41,642 bases of DNA from NCBI RefSeq assembly GCF_030767025.1, contig NZ_JASITE010000029.1, positions 1-41,642 of the forward strand, written 5' to 3'. Under the pieces are notes generated by a model that worked only from the letters and a program-made list of their open reading frames with translations, ran no database searches and was not told the DNA's origin. Every line of letters begins with the position of its first letter. Positions within the stretch are counted from its first letter, which is position 1. This DNA comes from Nocardia sp. CC227C. Lineage in GTDB: Bacteria; Actinomycetota; Actinomycetes; Mycobacteriales; Mycobacteriaceae. Positions 24,949 to 33,951 of the stretch are shown here, piece by piece. The translations under genes and the position numbers were made by a program.

Positions 24949-27900
24949 TCAGTAATCGAGCTGACTAAGATCAAGGTCATGCTCAGGGCCGACACCAATA
25001 CTCCCTTTATGTGGGCTAACTTCACCATCAGGTGAAACCTCAAGCCATGCTCCCACTTGCGTCTGAGTGGGAAGTACCACCATGTTTCCATTCTTCAGTT
25101 TCGCGGTCGAAGCCTCACCAAATGCTTCTTGCGCCGCTGCTTCAGCCGCTTGTGCCGCAGCTTGTTGACCGAGCCCAAGTTTGGTTACCTCTCGCGCAAT
25201 ATGTGCTCCCTGGCCAGACCCCTTTGGCAACTCCGCTGCTTCTGCTCCGATTGATTGTCCCTGCTCTCTTGGGGAGGCTACGGCTGGCGTTTCTTTCGAC
25301 GGTGCCGGTTCGTTTAAGGCCTCGTTAGCCTTGTCGATGGCGTAGGCGCCCGCCAGCATTCCTGTTCCCCAGGCAAGCCCTTCGGCCAGCGCCGGTAGTG
25401 CTGGGACGACCAGGATTGCGATGGGGACCTCGCCGGTGAGGTCGCGGTAGTTGATGGGGTCGGCGTTGCAGTAGTCGTAGTTGTTGGCTGATCCGCCGGA
25501 GATGGGGTCGGTTTGGAGGAATCGGCCGAGGATGGGTAGGTAGGTGCGGGCGCCCATTTCGAGGGCTTGTTGGCTGGCGATGTGTTCGATGGGGACGGTG
25601 TGTTGTCCGAGGTAGCCGAAGTCCATGCCGCCTTCGGCGGTGGCCGGGAGGGGGATGTCGGCGAATTCGCCGGTGTCGGGGTCGATGTTCTGGCCGAAGG
25701 GGTCGTAGAGGCGGATTTCGCTGGTGCGTGCTCCCGTGCCGTCGGCGGTGAACAGGATGTTGTTATGGACGTCGGGGTAGGACCAGTTCGTGGCCTTGGC
25801 TCCGGTGTAGTTCTTGGTGAGCACGCCGCCGCCGGGCAGTTTCAGGATGCGTTGGCGCAGGGTGCCGGAGGCGTCGAGGACGAAGTCGGGGCCTCCGGCG
25901 TTGGAGGTGAATCCGTAGCGGGTGATTTGTTCGGGGTCATTGCCGTTTGTGACGGTGCGTGCGGCGATGCGGTCGGTGACGTCGCGGGTGTATTTCACCG
26001 ATTGGCCCGCTGCGGTGGTTGTGGTGATGTGGCGGCGGGTGGAGTCGTAGCCGAGGGTGTCGGTGCCGACTTTGATGGCGTTGCCGTAGGTGTCGTATTC
26101 GAACGACAGTGTGGTGGCTCCGGCGGTGGAGATGAGCCGGTCGGCGTGGTCGTAGCAGTAGACGGTGCTGGTGGGGATGCCGCCGTTGCGGCTGTCGGTG
26201 AGGACGGTGCGGTTGGTGTTCGCGCCGGCCTTGCGGTTGGGGCCGCAGCCGTTGTCGGGCGAGTAGCCGTAGGTCAGCCGATGGTGGGGCACCTCGGCGG
26301 CGGTGAGCCGTCCGACTCGGTCGTAGGTGTAGGAGAAGTCGTATCGGGTCTCCGGGTTCGCGGTGTCGGTGATGACGGCGTCGGTGATGCGCTGGTCACG
26401 CGAGCGGGTGACGGTGTTGGTCACCGTCGAGTCCGGGGTCTTCCAGGCCACGCCCGTGATCATCGCGGCGCCGTTGTAGCCGATGGTGAGGTTGGACTGG
26501 TTGCCGTAGCCCACCGTCTGGAGCAGTCCCGCGTTGTAGGTGGGGGTGGCGACGGTAGTGCCGTCCAGGTCCAACCTGGTGAGGCGTGAGGCGCGGGTCC
26601 ACTGATAGTTCAGGGTCGAGGTGACGCCCTTGATGGTGGTGGTTTCGCTGGTTGTGCGTCCTTCGGTGTCGTATTTGACGGTGGTGGCCACGCCGGTGGC
26701 GTCGGTGTAGGACACGACGCGTCCGAGCAGGTCGATTCCGGTGGTGGTGGAACCGCTCTCGTCGCTGACGCGTTTGATGAGCGGGTTGCCGTCCACGGCG
26801 TAGTCGTAGGTGATGGTGCGCGCGGGCTGGTCACCTTGCGCGGGGAACGACTTCTTCACCATGCGGCCGCGGGCGTCGTAGCTGACGCATGCCCACGCTT
26901 CGTTGTTGATGCGGGTCGCGACGGTGCGGCCCGCGCCGTCGTAGACGCGTTCGAGCACGTTCGGTGAGCCGTCGGCGTTCGGTGCCGAGGTCACTGTTTT
27001 GACCATCCCGGCCTGGCTGACCGCGGCGGAGTTCGACTCGCACGGGTTCTTGCGGGTATCGGTGCCGCCGTAGTAGGTGAAGGTGCCGCGCTCGTCCGGG
27101 TTGGTGATGTCTCCGGCGGGCAGGGCTTGGGCGAGTTTGCGCAGGTAGCCGTCGCCGGGCTGCTCGAAGCTGTTGCGCCGGACCAGATTCTCCCCACCGG
27201 GGTCGTGGGTCTTGGACACCACCAGCCCGTAGACGGGGTCGATCCCGTTGGCCGGATCGGAGTAGCCGGTCGTGATCACGGTCGCGGGGGCGCGTTCGAC
27301 CTCGCCGCCGGAGCTGCTGAAGCCGACCTTGCTCGTCTCGTACCCGTAGCGCGGTGCGAGATGCTCACCGGGGATGACCACGGCACCGGTGGCGCCCGGG
27401 GGTGTCCAGGCGAATTTCAACGCGCCGGTGTCGCCGCTGCGGTTGTAGTAGTCGATCCGCACGCGATGCCACGTGCCCGCAGCCTTGTTGGTGTAGGTGC
27501 CCGCGACCGCGGTTGCGGGTTTGTCGTTCCAGCTGTCGACGATGAGCACGTCATCGACCCACAACCGGACGCCGTCGACCACGGTGAAACCGAGCTGGTA
27601 TTCCCCCGCGTCGGGGAGGCGCACTTCACCGGTGAACCGGCCCGACCAGCCGTTGTCGTTGGTTACGGGCGGGGTGGCACCCCAGTTGCGGACCAGCGTC
27701 CCATCGCTGGTACCCACACCGGTCTGCCACACCTCGGGCACACCCGACAGATACGGGTTGTCGTACAGTGCGGCCTGCAAGCCGAGGGTGCCCTCGTCGT
27801 ATCCGACATGGGAATGCGGCATGGTGCCCGTGCACTCGCTGGTGGGGATCAGCCCGTTGAAGCAGGAGGCCGGTGCCGGTCCGAAGGTGTCGGTCAGTCG

Positions 27901-30900
27901 GTCGGCGTGATCGTAGATATTGGTGACACGCCGGCCGGTGCCGTCAGTGACCGCGACGGGTTTGTCCTTGACGTTCCATTCCATCGTGGTGGTCACACCG
28001 TCGGCGTCGGTCGATTTCACCGTTCGCCCGGCCGGGTCGAAGGTGACCGTCTTCATCTTGTGCCACAGCAGGCCCGGGTAGCTGACGAAGGCCTGGTTCT
28101 GGCCGACACCCGCGTAGCCGTAGATGTGGTGATTGCGTGCGGGTTTGGCGCCGGTGGAGGTGATCGGAGTCGGCTGCGCGATCTGGGACGGACGCAGCGA
28201 CGGCGGGTTGTCCGGTGCGAAGCTGTCTCGATACGAGTTGTAGATGATCGCGTATGCCTCGGGGTTGGTGGCCTGCGCTGACCCCTTGTAAGCGAGCCAG
28301 TCCGCAGCCAGGCTGTCGCGCAGCTGGTTCATCGGGCCGAGACGCTCGATAATCTGCTGGCCTTGCGGGCTGTACATGCCGTACCGGCCGACAACGGACG
28401 CAACTGTGGCTTCGTTCTCGTAGGTGTAGTCACGAACGTGCCCACCCGGGTTCTCGACCCGGTCCAATGTGCCCGCGAGCGAGTACCACAACCGAGTTTC
28501 GGTGCCATCCCAGTAGGAGACGCGGCACAGCATCTGTTCCGGGGCATCGGCGATAATGTCCATGTAGACGCCAGCCGGCCAGGTGTTCACGTCGTTGGGG
28601 TCGCCGGGGTCGTGGCTGTCGTAGACGTAGACCTTGCCCTGCGGTTTCGAGGCACCGCCGTAGCAGCTGTTGCTGTTGTCGGTGTTGTAGTGCAGGGTGT
28701 GCGAGCGACCCGAGACCGGGTCCTTGATCTGGGTCAATCGGGGTGGGTTGCCGCTGTAGAGGTATTGCAGCGCAGCCGGTTTCTTCGAATCCAGCACCGA
28801 GGCCACCGTGGCCAGGTTGCCGTCGGAATGGAACACCGACACCACGTCACCCTCGGTGACGGTGATCTTGCCCAACGCGTCGACAGCGAGGACACCGTCC
28901 TCACCGGGCGGCGGTGCGTATCCGCCGGTCGAGGTCTTGGCCCAGGTGTGCTTGGCACCGGTGGCGTCGGTCAACACCACTGCCCCGTCGAGCATCTCGG
29001 CCTTGCTGTAGGCGCTACCGGCCACGCCGAGGGTCCAGCCCGCAGGCAGCGGCGCCGGGTCCGCGGAGTACAGCCGCTCGGTCTTGACCACCTGCGGCGC
29101 CCAGTTGTGTTTCCGCCAACCGAACCAGCCGCTGCTGTCGGTGCTCTTGGCCCACAGCACCATCACCGGCCGCACCGAGGCGGTGCGGTGGTACAGCTCG
29201 ACCTTGAGCGGGACGCGTTGCCCGGCCTTCAGCGTCACCTCATCGGGGCGCTTCGCGCTGGTGGAGTGGAAGTCGCTGGCCAGGCCCGAGGAGTTCGGGT
29301 TGTCGTAGACGAGTTTGTTGTCCAGCCAGATCTTCGCGCCCTCGGAATGCACACCGGCAAAACGGAAGTCACCGGTCACCGGGGCCTTGAAATAGCCCTC
29401 CCAGCGGATGACGAACCAGTCCTTGTTCAACCCCGTGGGAATCGGGTTCGGCTTCCAGGGCAGGTTGTCGTTGTTGCTGCTGAAGAAGTTGCCCCAGTCC
29501 AGATTCACCTGCGGTTCGGTCCGCACCAGCACCGGTGTGTCATCGGCGGTGCCGGTGTGGCTGGAATCGTTGAAATACGACGCCCGCAGACCGTGCGCCT
29601 CACCGGCGCGGGAGTTGTAGGCGAGAGTGACACCGGATTCGCCGCCGACCGAGGTGAACTGCGGGCCACCGCTATTGGTGCGCAGGTTGCCGTTGAACAG
29701 GTTCACCGACAGCGGGCCGACCTCGTCCACCGCGGACACCTGCGTGTCGCCCATGCGCTGGTCGATACTGAATCGCCCCACCCACTGCGGTGTGGTCGTG
29801 GTGACCCCGCCCTCGAGGGCGGTCAGCACGGTCCAGGTGTAGCGCCCGCCATCGCGTAGCACATTCTTCGGGACAGTCCACGACGGATCCTTCAAACAGC
29901 CCGAGTCCACGACCGTGCCGGAGCGGCCGTCGAAGCCGGTCGAGACCTTGAAGCAGTACAGCGTCTTCTCCCCGGACGGGTTGGTGACCGGGTTGACCTT
30001 CAGGGTCGGTGTTGCGGTGGCCAGCACGCTCTCGTCCGCCGGTGCGACCGGTGTGGTCGGTGGTGGTGGGGTACCGTAATCAACGATCAGGCTGGCCTGC
30101 AACGATTTGAACGACGCTTCATCGCTTTCCCCGCCGGAGAGCAGGAACCAGGCGTTGTTGTCCTGTTCGTTGATCCGGTCGGCGATGTAGCTGGTCAGTT
30201 CCGAGGAGAACATCATCCCGGCATCACCCAGGGTCCCCGACGCCAACTCCGGCCCGGTGGCCTCGTAGCCGAGCGGACTCGTCGCCCGATACAGCGTCGA
30301 TGTCGCCGGTGCCGCGGTGCCGGTGGAGCCGGTGCGCTTGAAGTCCATACGAGCACCGATGATGTTCTTGCCGAACAAGGGTGCGAAATCGAACCGGAAC
30401 GCCGTGCGCCAGAACACATTCTGATCACCCGTTCGAGCGTTGCCGACCTGGATACCGCAGGTGTTCACGCACGCCGGGGCGCCGCCCGAGGAGAACGCGC
30501 GGGTTTCGGCGGTGTTGCCGAATCCGTAGGTGTAGGTGGGGTCGACGGTGATCGGGAAGACCCGCTCGTCGTCGGTCAACCACTTGGTGTCCACCATGAC
30601 CGCCAGCAGCCACTCCTCGCCCTTGCGGGCCAGGGCGTACTTGCCGCCGGTCTGCGCGGCGGGGGTGTCCTTGTCTTTCTTGTCGGCCGAGTCCCACACC
30701 TGGATCGGCGGCATGGCCGCGACCTGGTTGCCGCGCGCATCGGTGACGATCACGCTGTCGCCGACGACCTTCGGGGTCAGCCCGTCGCCGAGGCGCAGGG
30801 AGAACACCCACCGGCCGTCCTTAACGGATTCGCGGTTCTTGATGATCACCGCTTCTTTCACCGCGCCGGGCTCGACGGTGTAGATCAGGTCCTGGCCGGG

Positions 30901-31524
30901 CAACGCCTCGGGGTAGCGGACCGAGGAATTCGACACCTGCCGCTGTGTCTTGCTCGCGCCCTCGAGCGCGATCGAGACTGGTGCACCGCCGGTGTCGACC
31001 TTCACCAACTCCGGGTCGTCGGCGTACGGCGCGAACTCGGTGTTCGCGCCGTCGCGGGCGGCGGGAGCGGTCTGGGCGGCCTTCGGGTCCACGATCCGGG
31101 TGTCCATGGGTACCCACTGCCCACGCTCGTCGCGCACGCTGATCGGCACCTGCGACAACACCACCGACTGCGACCCGTTGGCGTTGGTGTAGGTCACCGA
31201 CTTCTCGGTCCGCGCCGTCTCTTTCGACGTCTTCGGATCGAAACCGTCCTGCAACCCCGACGGCGGCACCTTCAACCCGGCCAGGGGCGTGAAATCCGCC
31301 ACCGGCTGCGCCGGTTCCGGTTCGGGCTGCGGTGACTTCGGTCCCTTCGACGGATCCAGCACCGGAACAGGTTGCGGCTTGGACGGTTTGGCCTGCGCCG
31401 CAGGCGATGACACCACCTGCGCCAACGACACACCCAGTGTCACGATCACCACGAGCGCGACCAGCCGCGCGAACGGTGACGCGAGAGCACGCGGCCACGA
31501 TCGGCCACGAACGCGTAACAGCAT
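24949..31524 (-). CDS. Secreted RHS/YD-repeat polymorphic toxin with two PA14 domains
   Basis: A 2191-aa giant exported protein. The ATG at 31524 (GAGGGG, 5 nt upstream) opens a signal peptide (LVALVVIVTLGVSLAQVV, SPAAQA); a longer reading adds 26 implausible residues. Domains: a Pro/Lys linker; a DNRLRE-like domain (about 330-485, with Cys in ACVNTCGI); a first PA14 domain (about 645-795, SYFNDSSHTGTADDTPVLVR); RHS/YD shell repeats; a second PA14 domain (about 1246-1376, ALYDNPYLSGVPEVWQTGVG); more YD repeats (about 1480-1990); and the RHS core end (RFLQTDPISGG, NYDYCNADPINYRDLTGE, to about 2030). The last 160 residues are a variable tip: a hydrophobic stretch, an Ala-rich helix, then KLKNGNMVVLPTQTQVGAWL. 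The RHS shell normally encloses the C-terminal toxin until delivery. The toxin activity is not identifiable. The probable immunity gene follows directly. Confidence 0.92.
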   Translation of the reverse strand: MLLRVRGRSWPRALASPFARLVALVVIVTLGVSLAQVVSSPAAQAKPSKPQPVPVLDPSKGPKSPQPEPEPAQPVADFTPLAGLKVPPSGLQDGFDPKTSKETARTEKSVTYTNANGSQSVVLSQVPISVRDERGQWVPMDTRIVDPKAAQTAPAARDGANTEFAPYADDPELVKVDTGGAPVSIALEGASKTQRQVSNSSVRYPEALPGQDLIYTVEPGAVKEAVIIKNRESVKDGRWVFSLRLGDGLTPKVVGDSVIVTDARGNQVAAMPPIQVWDSADKKDKDTPAAQTGGKYALARKGEEWLLAVMVDTKWLTDDERVFPITVDPTYTYGFGNTAETRAFSSGGAPACVNTCGIQVGNARTGDQNVFWRTAFRFDFAPLFGKNIIGARMDFKRTGSTGTAAPATSTLYRATSPLGYEATGPELASGTLGDAGMMFSSELTSYIADRINEQDNNAWFLLSGGESDEASFKSLQASLIVDYGTPPPPTTPVAPADESVLATATPTLKVNPVTNPSGEKTLYCFKVSTGFDGRSGTVVDSGCLKDPSWTVPKNVLRDGGRYTWTVLTALEGGVTTTTPQWVGRFSIDQRMGDTQVSAVDEVGPLSVNLFNGNLRTNSGGPQFTSVGGESGVTLAYNSRAGEAHGLRASYFNDSSHTGTADDTPVLVRTEPQVNLDWGNFFSSNNDNLPWKPNPIPTGLNKDWFVIRWEGYFKAPVTGDFRFAGVHSEGAKIWLDNKLVYDNPNSSGLASDFHSTSAKRPDEVTLKAGQRVPLKVELYHRTASVRPVMVLWAKSTDSSGWFGWRKHNWAPQVVKTERLYSADPAPLPAGWTLGVAGSAYSKAEMLDGAVVLTDATGAKHTWAKTSTGGYAPPPGEDGVLAVDALGKITVTEGDVVSVFHSDGNLATVASVLDSKKPAALQYLYSGNPPRLTQIKDPVSGRSHTLHYNTDNSNSCYGGASKPQGKVYVYDSHDPGDPNDVNTWPAGVYMDIIADAPEQMLCRVSYWDGTETRLWYSLAGTLDRVENPGGHVRDYTYENEATVASVVGRYGMYSPQGQQIIERLGPMNQLRDSLAADWLAYKGSAQATNPEAYAIIYNSYRDSFAPDNPPSLRPSQIAQPTPITSTGAKPARNHHIYGYAGVGQNQAFVSYPGLLWHKMKTVTFDPAGRTVKSTDADGVTTTMEWNVKDKPVAVTDGTGRRVTNIYDHADRLTDTFGPAPASCFNGLIPTSECTGTMPHSHVGYDEGTLGLQAALYDNPYLSGVPEVWQTGVGTSDGTLVRNWGATPPVTNDNGWSGRFTGEVRLPDAGEYQLGFTVVDGVRLWVDDVLIVDSWNDKPATAVAGTYTNKAAGTWHRVRIDYYNRSGDTGALKFAWTPPGATGAVVIPGEHLAPRYGYETSKVGFSSSGGEVERAPATVITTGYSDPANGIDPVYGLVVSKTHDPGGENLVRRNSFEQPGDGYLRKLAQALPAGDITNPDERGTFTYYGGTDTRKNPCESNSAAVSQAGMVKTVTSAPNADGSPNVLERVYDGAGRTVATRINNEAWACVSYDARGRMVKKSFPAQGDQPARTITYDYAVDGNPLIKRVSDESGSTTTGIDLLGRVVSYTDATGVATTVKYDTEGRTTSETTTIKGVTSTLNYQWTRASRLTRLDLDGTTVATPTYNAGLLQTVGYGNQSNLTIGYNGAAMITGVAWKTPDSTVTNTVTRSRDQRITDAVITDTANPETRYDFSYTYDRVGRLTAAEVPHHRLTYGYSPDNGCGPNRKAGANTNRTVLTDSRNGGIPTSTVYCYDHADRLISTAGATTLSFEYDTYGNAIKVGTDTLGYDSTRRHITTTTAAGQSVKYTRDVTDRIAARTVTNGNDPEQITRYGFTSNAGGPDFVLDASGTLRQRILKLPGGGVLTKNYTGAKATNWSYPDVHNNILFTADGTGARTSEIRLYDPFGQNIDPDTGEFADIPLPATAEGGMDFGYLGQHTVPIEHIASQQALEMGARTYLPILGRFLQTDPISGGSANNYDYCNADPINYRDLTGEVPIAILVVPALPALAEGLAWGTGMLAGAYAIDKANEALNEPAPSKETPAVASPREQGQSIGAEAAELPKGSGQGAHIAREVTKLGLGQQAAAQAAEAAAQEAFGEASTAKLKNGNMVVLPTQTQVGAWLEVSPDGEVSPHKGSIGVGPEHDLDLSQLDY

Positions 31525-31567
31525 GATTCCCCTCGAGCGCCGCCGAACGACAGCGCCTACAATTACG

Positions 31568-31597
31568 CGCGGTCGCCCGTTGCAGCGGGCGACCGCG
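31568..31597 (-). promoter_or_regulatory. Perfect hairpin in the RHS leader
   Basis: 12-bp stem CGCGGTCGCCCG / CGGGCGACCGCG with a 6-nt loop, 43 bp upstream of the RHS start. It could be an attenuator, an RNA-stability element or a terminator for read-through from upstream. Confidence 0.55.
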
Positions 31598-31635
31598 TCC
31601 ACAGTTCGAATACGAAACGGTGAGATGCAGCGATG

Positions 31636-31667
31636 AAGGGGCGTTTCCGGACCAGGGGGCGCCCCTT
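31636..31667. terminator. Hairpin terminator between the small secreted protein and the RHS gene
   Basis: 8-bp stem AAGGGGCG / CGCCCCTT with a TT-CG tail on the + strand. It lies 13 bp beyond the stop of the gene at 31681. Confidence 0.6.
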
Positions 31668-31680
31668 TTCGATAGGCCGG

Positions 31681-32010
31681 CTAACCCGCTAGCACGGCAC
31701 TACCGACCTCGGCCGACCCGGTCAGCAACCCACCGAGCCCCTTACCCGGGTCCGAGGACCCCGAGCTGGCCGACGACCCCGTCACCGAGGAACCACTCCC
31801 GGACTGCTCATCGTCATCGGCCACGTCCGCGATCTCGGAGCTGCCGGTCGCCAACAGCGCCTTCAGCAACGCGGGCAGCACCGCCGCCGACGCCGTGCTC
31901 GTACTCGGTGTCTCCGGCGGCGCCTCGGTAGCCGACGCCACACCCGTGGCCCCGGCAACCAGACCGGACGCCACAATCAGGGCAGCACCGAAGGTACGGA
32001 TTCTGTTCAT
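31681..32010 (-). CDS. Small secreted Ser/Ala-rich protein
   Basis: A 109-aa protein with a clear signal peptide (MNRIRTFGAALIVASG, cleavage near ASATEA). A low-complexity mature part follows: Pro/Thr/Ser, a short hydrophobic patch AAVLPALLKALLAT, an acidic EIADVADDDEQ stretch and Gly/Ser-rich repeats. Such proteins are common in Nocardia-like genomes and have no assigned function. It lies upstream of the RHS gene on the same strand but is separated from it by two hairpins. The ribosome binding site is weak. Confidence 0.6.
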   Translation of the reverse strand: MNRIRTFGAALIVASGLVAGATGVASATEAPPETPSTSTASAAVLPALLKALLATGSSEIADVADDDEQSGSGSSVTGSSASSGSSDPGKGLGGLLTGSAEVGSAVLAG

Positions 32011-32681
32011 CGGGAATTAACCAATCGTGAGATTCCACGCGACTCGAATTGTCCCCCAACCGAGTTCGCGACCACACAAGAAAGCGAGGCCGCGAATTAC
32101 TATCACCACCCGCTAACACTCGTCAAACCATGACGAGACAACCCCAGGCCAGCGCAACCTGTTTGGAGAAACATACAAAGGCGATATCCGGCAATCTTCA
32201 GGCTTGAATGCAGGGAGCGCACAGCGACATCGACAACCTGGCCTTGATCAGGAACGCCCCAGATCACATCTAGTATTTCATGATGGAAATGTAATCACAG
32301 TCACTGTGCTCACTCGAACCGCCAGGCTGCTCGCTACTTTCAGCAATCCGTTGGTTTACCCATACATGGAGGGGTGCCTGTATGGAATCCATCCCCACGT
32401 CTCGGAGTCCAGCATTCGTACAGCAATCAGCCAGCGCTGTCACTCCACGAGTTCTCTTGCACACGAGAATGTTTGACTCGCGACTCATGCTGTGTCAGGC
32501 TCCGCATGCCTTCGCCACATGAAGGCCATAAACCTTGGGAACAAGCCCACCAGCTTTATCTTCTGAGGTCGTCGGTGGTGAGGCGTTGGTGAATCGTCGC
32601 GACGAGCCCTCGATAGGGCGGGCAGCGACCATCCGGAACGCGTGAGGGATCTCCTACTCGACCGACACCATGAGGTCGACG
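32011..32681. other. Gap without a supported gene
   Basis: Between the small secreted protein and the end of the conjugation operon. It is lower in GC, with scattered short frames lacking ribosome binding sites and codon bias. It should contain the promoter of the 31681 gene. I see no strong hairpin or repeat here. Confidence 0.45.
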
Positions 32682-32909
32682 TCAGTGTCGGCGCGGGGAG
32701 CGTTCCCAGGGAAGCCGTTCACAGAACAGGTGATCGGCTCGCCACTGGTCGGCGCAGTCGGGGCAGAGGGTGTATTCGTGGTCGCAGGAGCCGCGGGCGG
32801 CGAGGGGGATCTCGACCTGCTCGATGCAGGGAGTGAACATTCGGGCGCCCGGTGAGAGGAAGCTGAAGTCCGCGAGTGCGCTGACGGTCTCGCGATTGTT
32901 TTTCGCCAT
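32682..32909 (-). CDS. Small Cys/His-rich (zinc-ribbon-like) protein
   Basis: A 75-aa protein starting MAKNNRETVSALADF at 32909, with GAAAGG about 9 nt upstream. A coupled ATG at 32948, just after the NlpC/P60 stop, would add 13 residues (MPDPAIFFERFAP) but lacks its own ribosome binding site. The middle carries a metal-site-like cluster, CDHEYTLCPDCADQW, with a further Cys on each side. It is the last gene of the T4SS operon. The function is unknown; a small zinc-bound structural or DNA-processing partner is plausible. The C-x-H ... C-x2-C-A-x2-W pattern recurs in the RAMA-domain protein at 12826. Confidence 0.65.
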   Translation of the reverse strand: MAKNNRETVSALADFSFLSPGARMFTPCIEQVEIPLAARGSCDHEYTLCPDCADQWRADHLFCERLPWERSPRRH

Positions 32910-32949
32910 CGGCGCGAACCTTTCGAAGAAGATTGCCGGATCGGGCATT

Positions 32950-33951
32950 TCACGGGGCTGGGTTACTGGGAGTTGCGTTGCCGGATACCGACAGCGGGCG
33001 AGTCGCGCCGTAGAAGTCGTCGCCAGGCCAGCGATAGTCCTGGATCCGCACGGGGACGTCGAAGGTGGGGGCATTGATGATCTTCCCGCCACCCAGGTAC
33101 AGCCCGACGTGGTGGATGTTGTCGGCCGTGCCGTAGAAGACGAGATCGCCTGGACGCAGGGAACTTTCAGGAACGACCGGCCCGGCGTGGTACTGGTCGG
33201 CGGCCACGCGGGGCAAGCTCACTCCGACAGCGGCGAAAGCGGCTTTGGTCAGCCCGGAGCAGTCCCATCCGCCGCTGGCCTCGGGGCCGTTGCCGCCCCA
33301 CACATACGGTTGTCCCAGCTGCGCGCATGCGAAGGCGAGGACCGCCGCGGCACGGCCCGCGTCGGCGGTGTCGGCGCAGTCGCCGCTGCCTTCGGGGACG
33401 GTGGTGCGGTAGCGGGCGGCCTGGTCGAGCACGTCACGCACGTACCAGTCGGCGTGGTTGTAGGCGAAGATCGCGGCGTACATGTCGCCGGGTGCTCCGG
33501 AGTCGCACAGGTAGTAGGCGGCGGCGTGCACAGCGTCGGAGGGGTTGTAGCGCGACGGTGGGGTGGCTCCTCCGGCGGGGAGTTGGTGGGCGGCGATGAC
33601 GCCGTCGAAGGTCGGGGCCAGGAATTGCATGGGTCCGCCCGCGCCCGCGAAGTTCTCCCCGGAGCTGACTCCCGGTAGTGGGGAGCGGCCGTGGTCGGTT
33701 TCGATCTTGCCGATGCCGGCGAGTATCGACCAGTCCAGGCCGGGGCAGACTCCGGCGGCTCGTTGGTAGAGCACGAGCATGGACTCGGGGATATCGGCGT
33801 GCGCTTCGGGACTCGGCGCGCTGCCGTTGCCCGGGGCGTGGGCCGGTGGAGCACCGTGTTCGACCACGACGAGGGTGGTGACGGTGGCCGCGATGACCAC
33901 CGTGGTGAAGACCACGGCGGCGCTGCCCGCGGCGAGGGCTTTGCCGAACAT
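32950..33951 (-). CDS. Bifunctional transglycosylase + NlpC/P60 cell-wall hydrolase (VirB1-like)
   Basis: A 333-aa exported or membrane-anchored peptidoglycan hydrolase. The start codon overlaps the upstream stop (TGATG), which decides it. An N-terminal signal anchor (about 5-30, AAVVFTTVVIAATVTTLVVV) is followed by a lytic transglycosylase domain (about 60-195, with IGKIETDHGR carrying the catalytic Glu and GAGGPMQFLAPTF). An NlpC/P60 domain occupies about 215-325: Cys in GGWDCSGL, His in NIHHVGLYLG, third polar residue in INAPTF. This two-domain layout is typical of the wall-remodelling enzyme of Gram-positive T4SSs. It should open peptidoglycan for the mating channel. Confidence 0.92.
   Translation of the reverse strand: MFGKALAAGSAAVVFTTVVIAATVTTLVVVEHGAPPAHAPGNGSAPSPEAHADIPESMLVLYQRAAGVCPGLDWSILAGIGKIETDHGRSPLPGVSSGENFAGAGGPMQFLAPTFDGVIAAHQLPAGGATPPSRYNPSDAVHAAAYYLCDSGAPGDMYAAIFAYNHADWYVRDVLDQAARYRTTVPEGSGDCADTADAGRAAAVLAFACAQLGQPYVWGGNGPEASGGWDCSGLTKAAFAAVGVSLPRVAADQYHAGPVVPESSLRPGDLVFYGTADNIHHVGLYLGGGKIINAPTFDVPVRIQDYRWPGDDFYGATRPLSVSGNATPSNPAP

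Noticed and set aside
25567..29859. Long plus-strand frames inside the RHS gene (25567-26589, 27127-28281, 28363-29859)
   Set aside because: Antisense of the uninterrupted RHS frame. No ribosome binding sites or recognisable domains.
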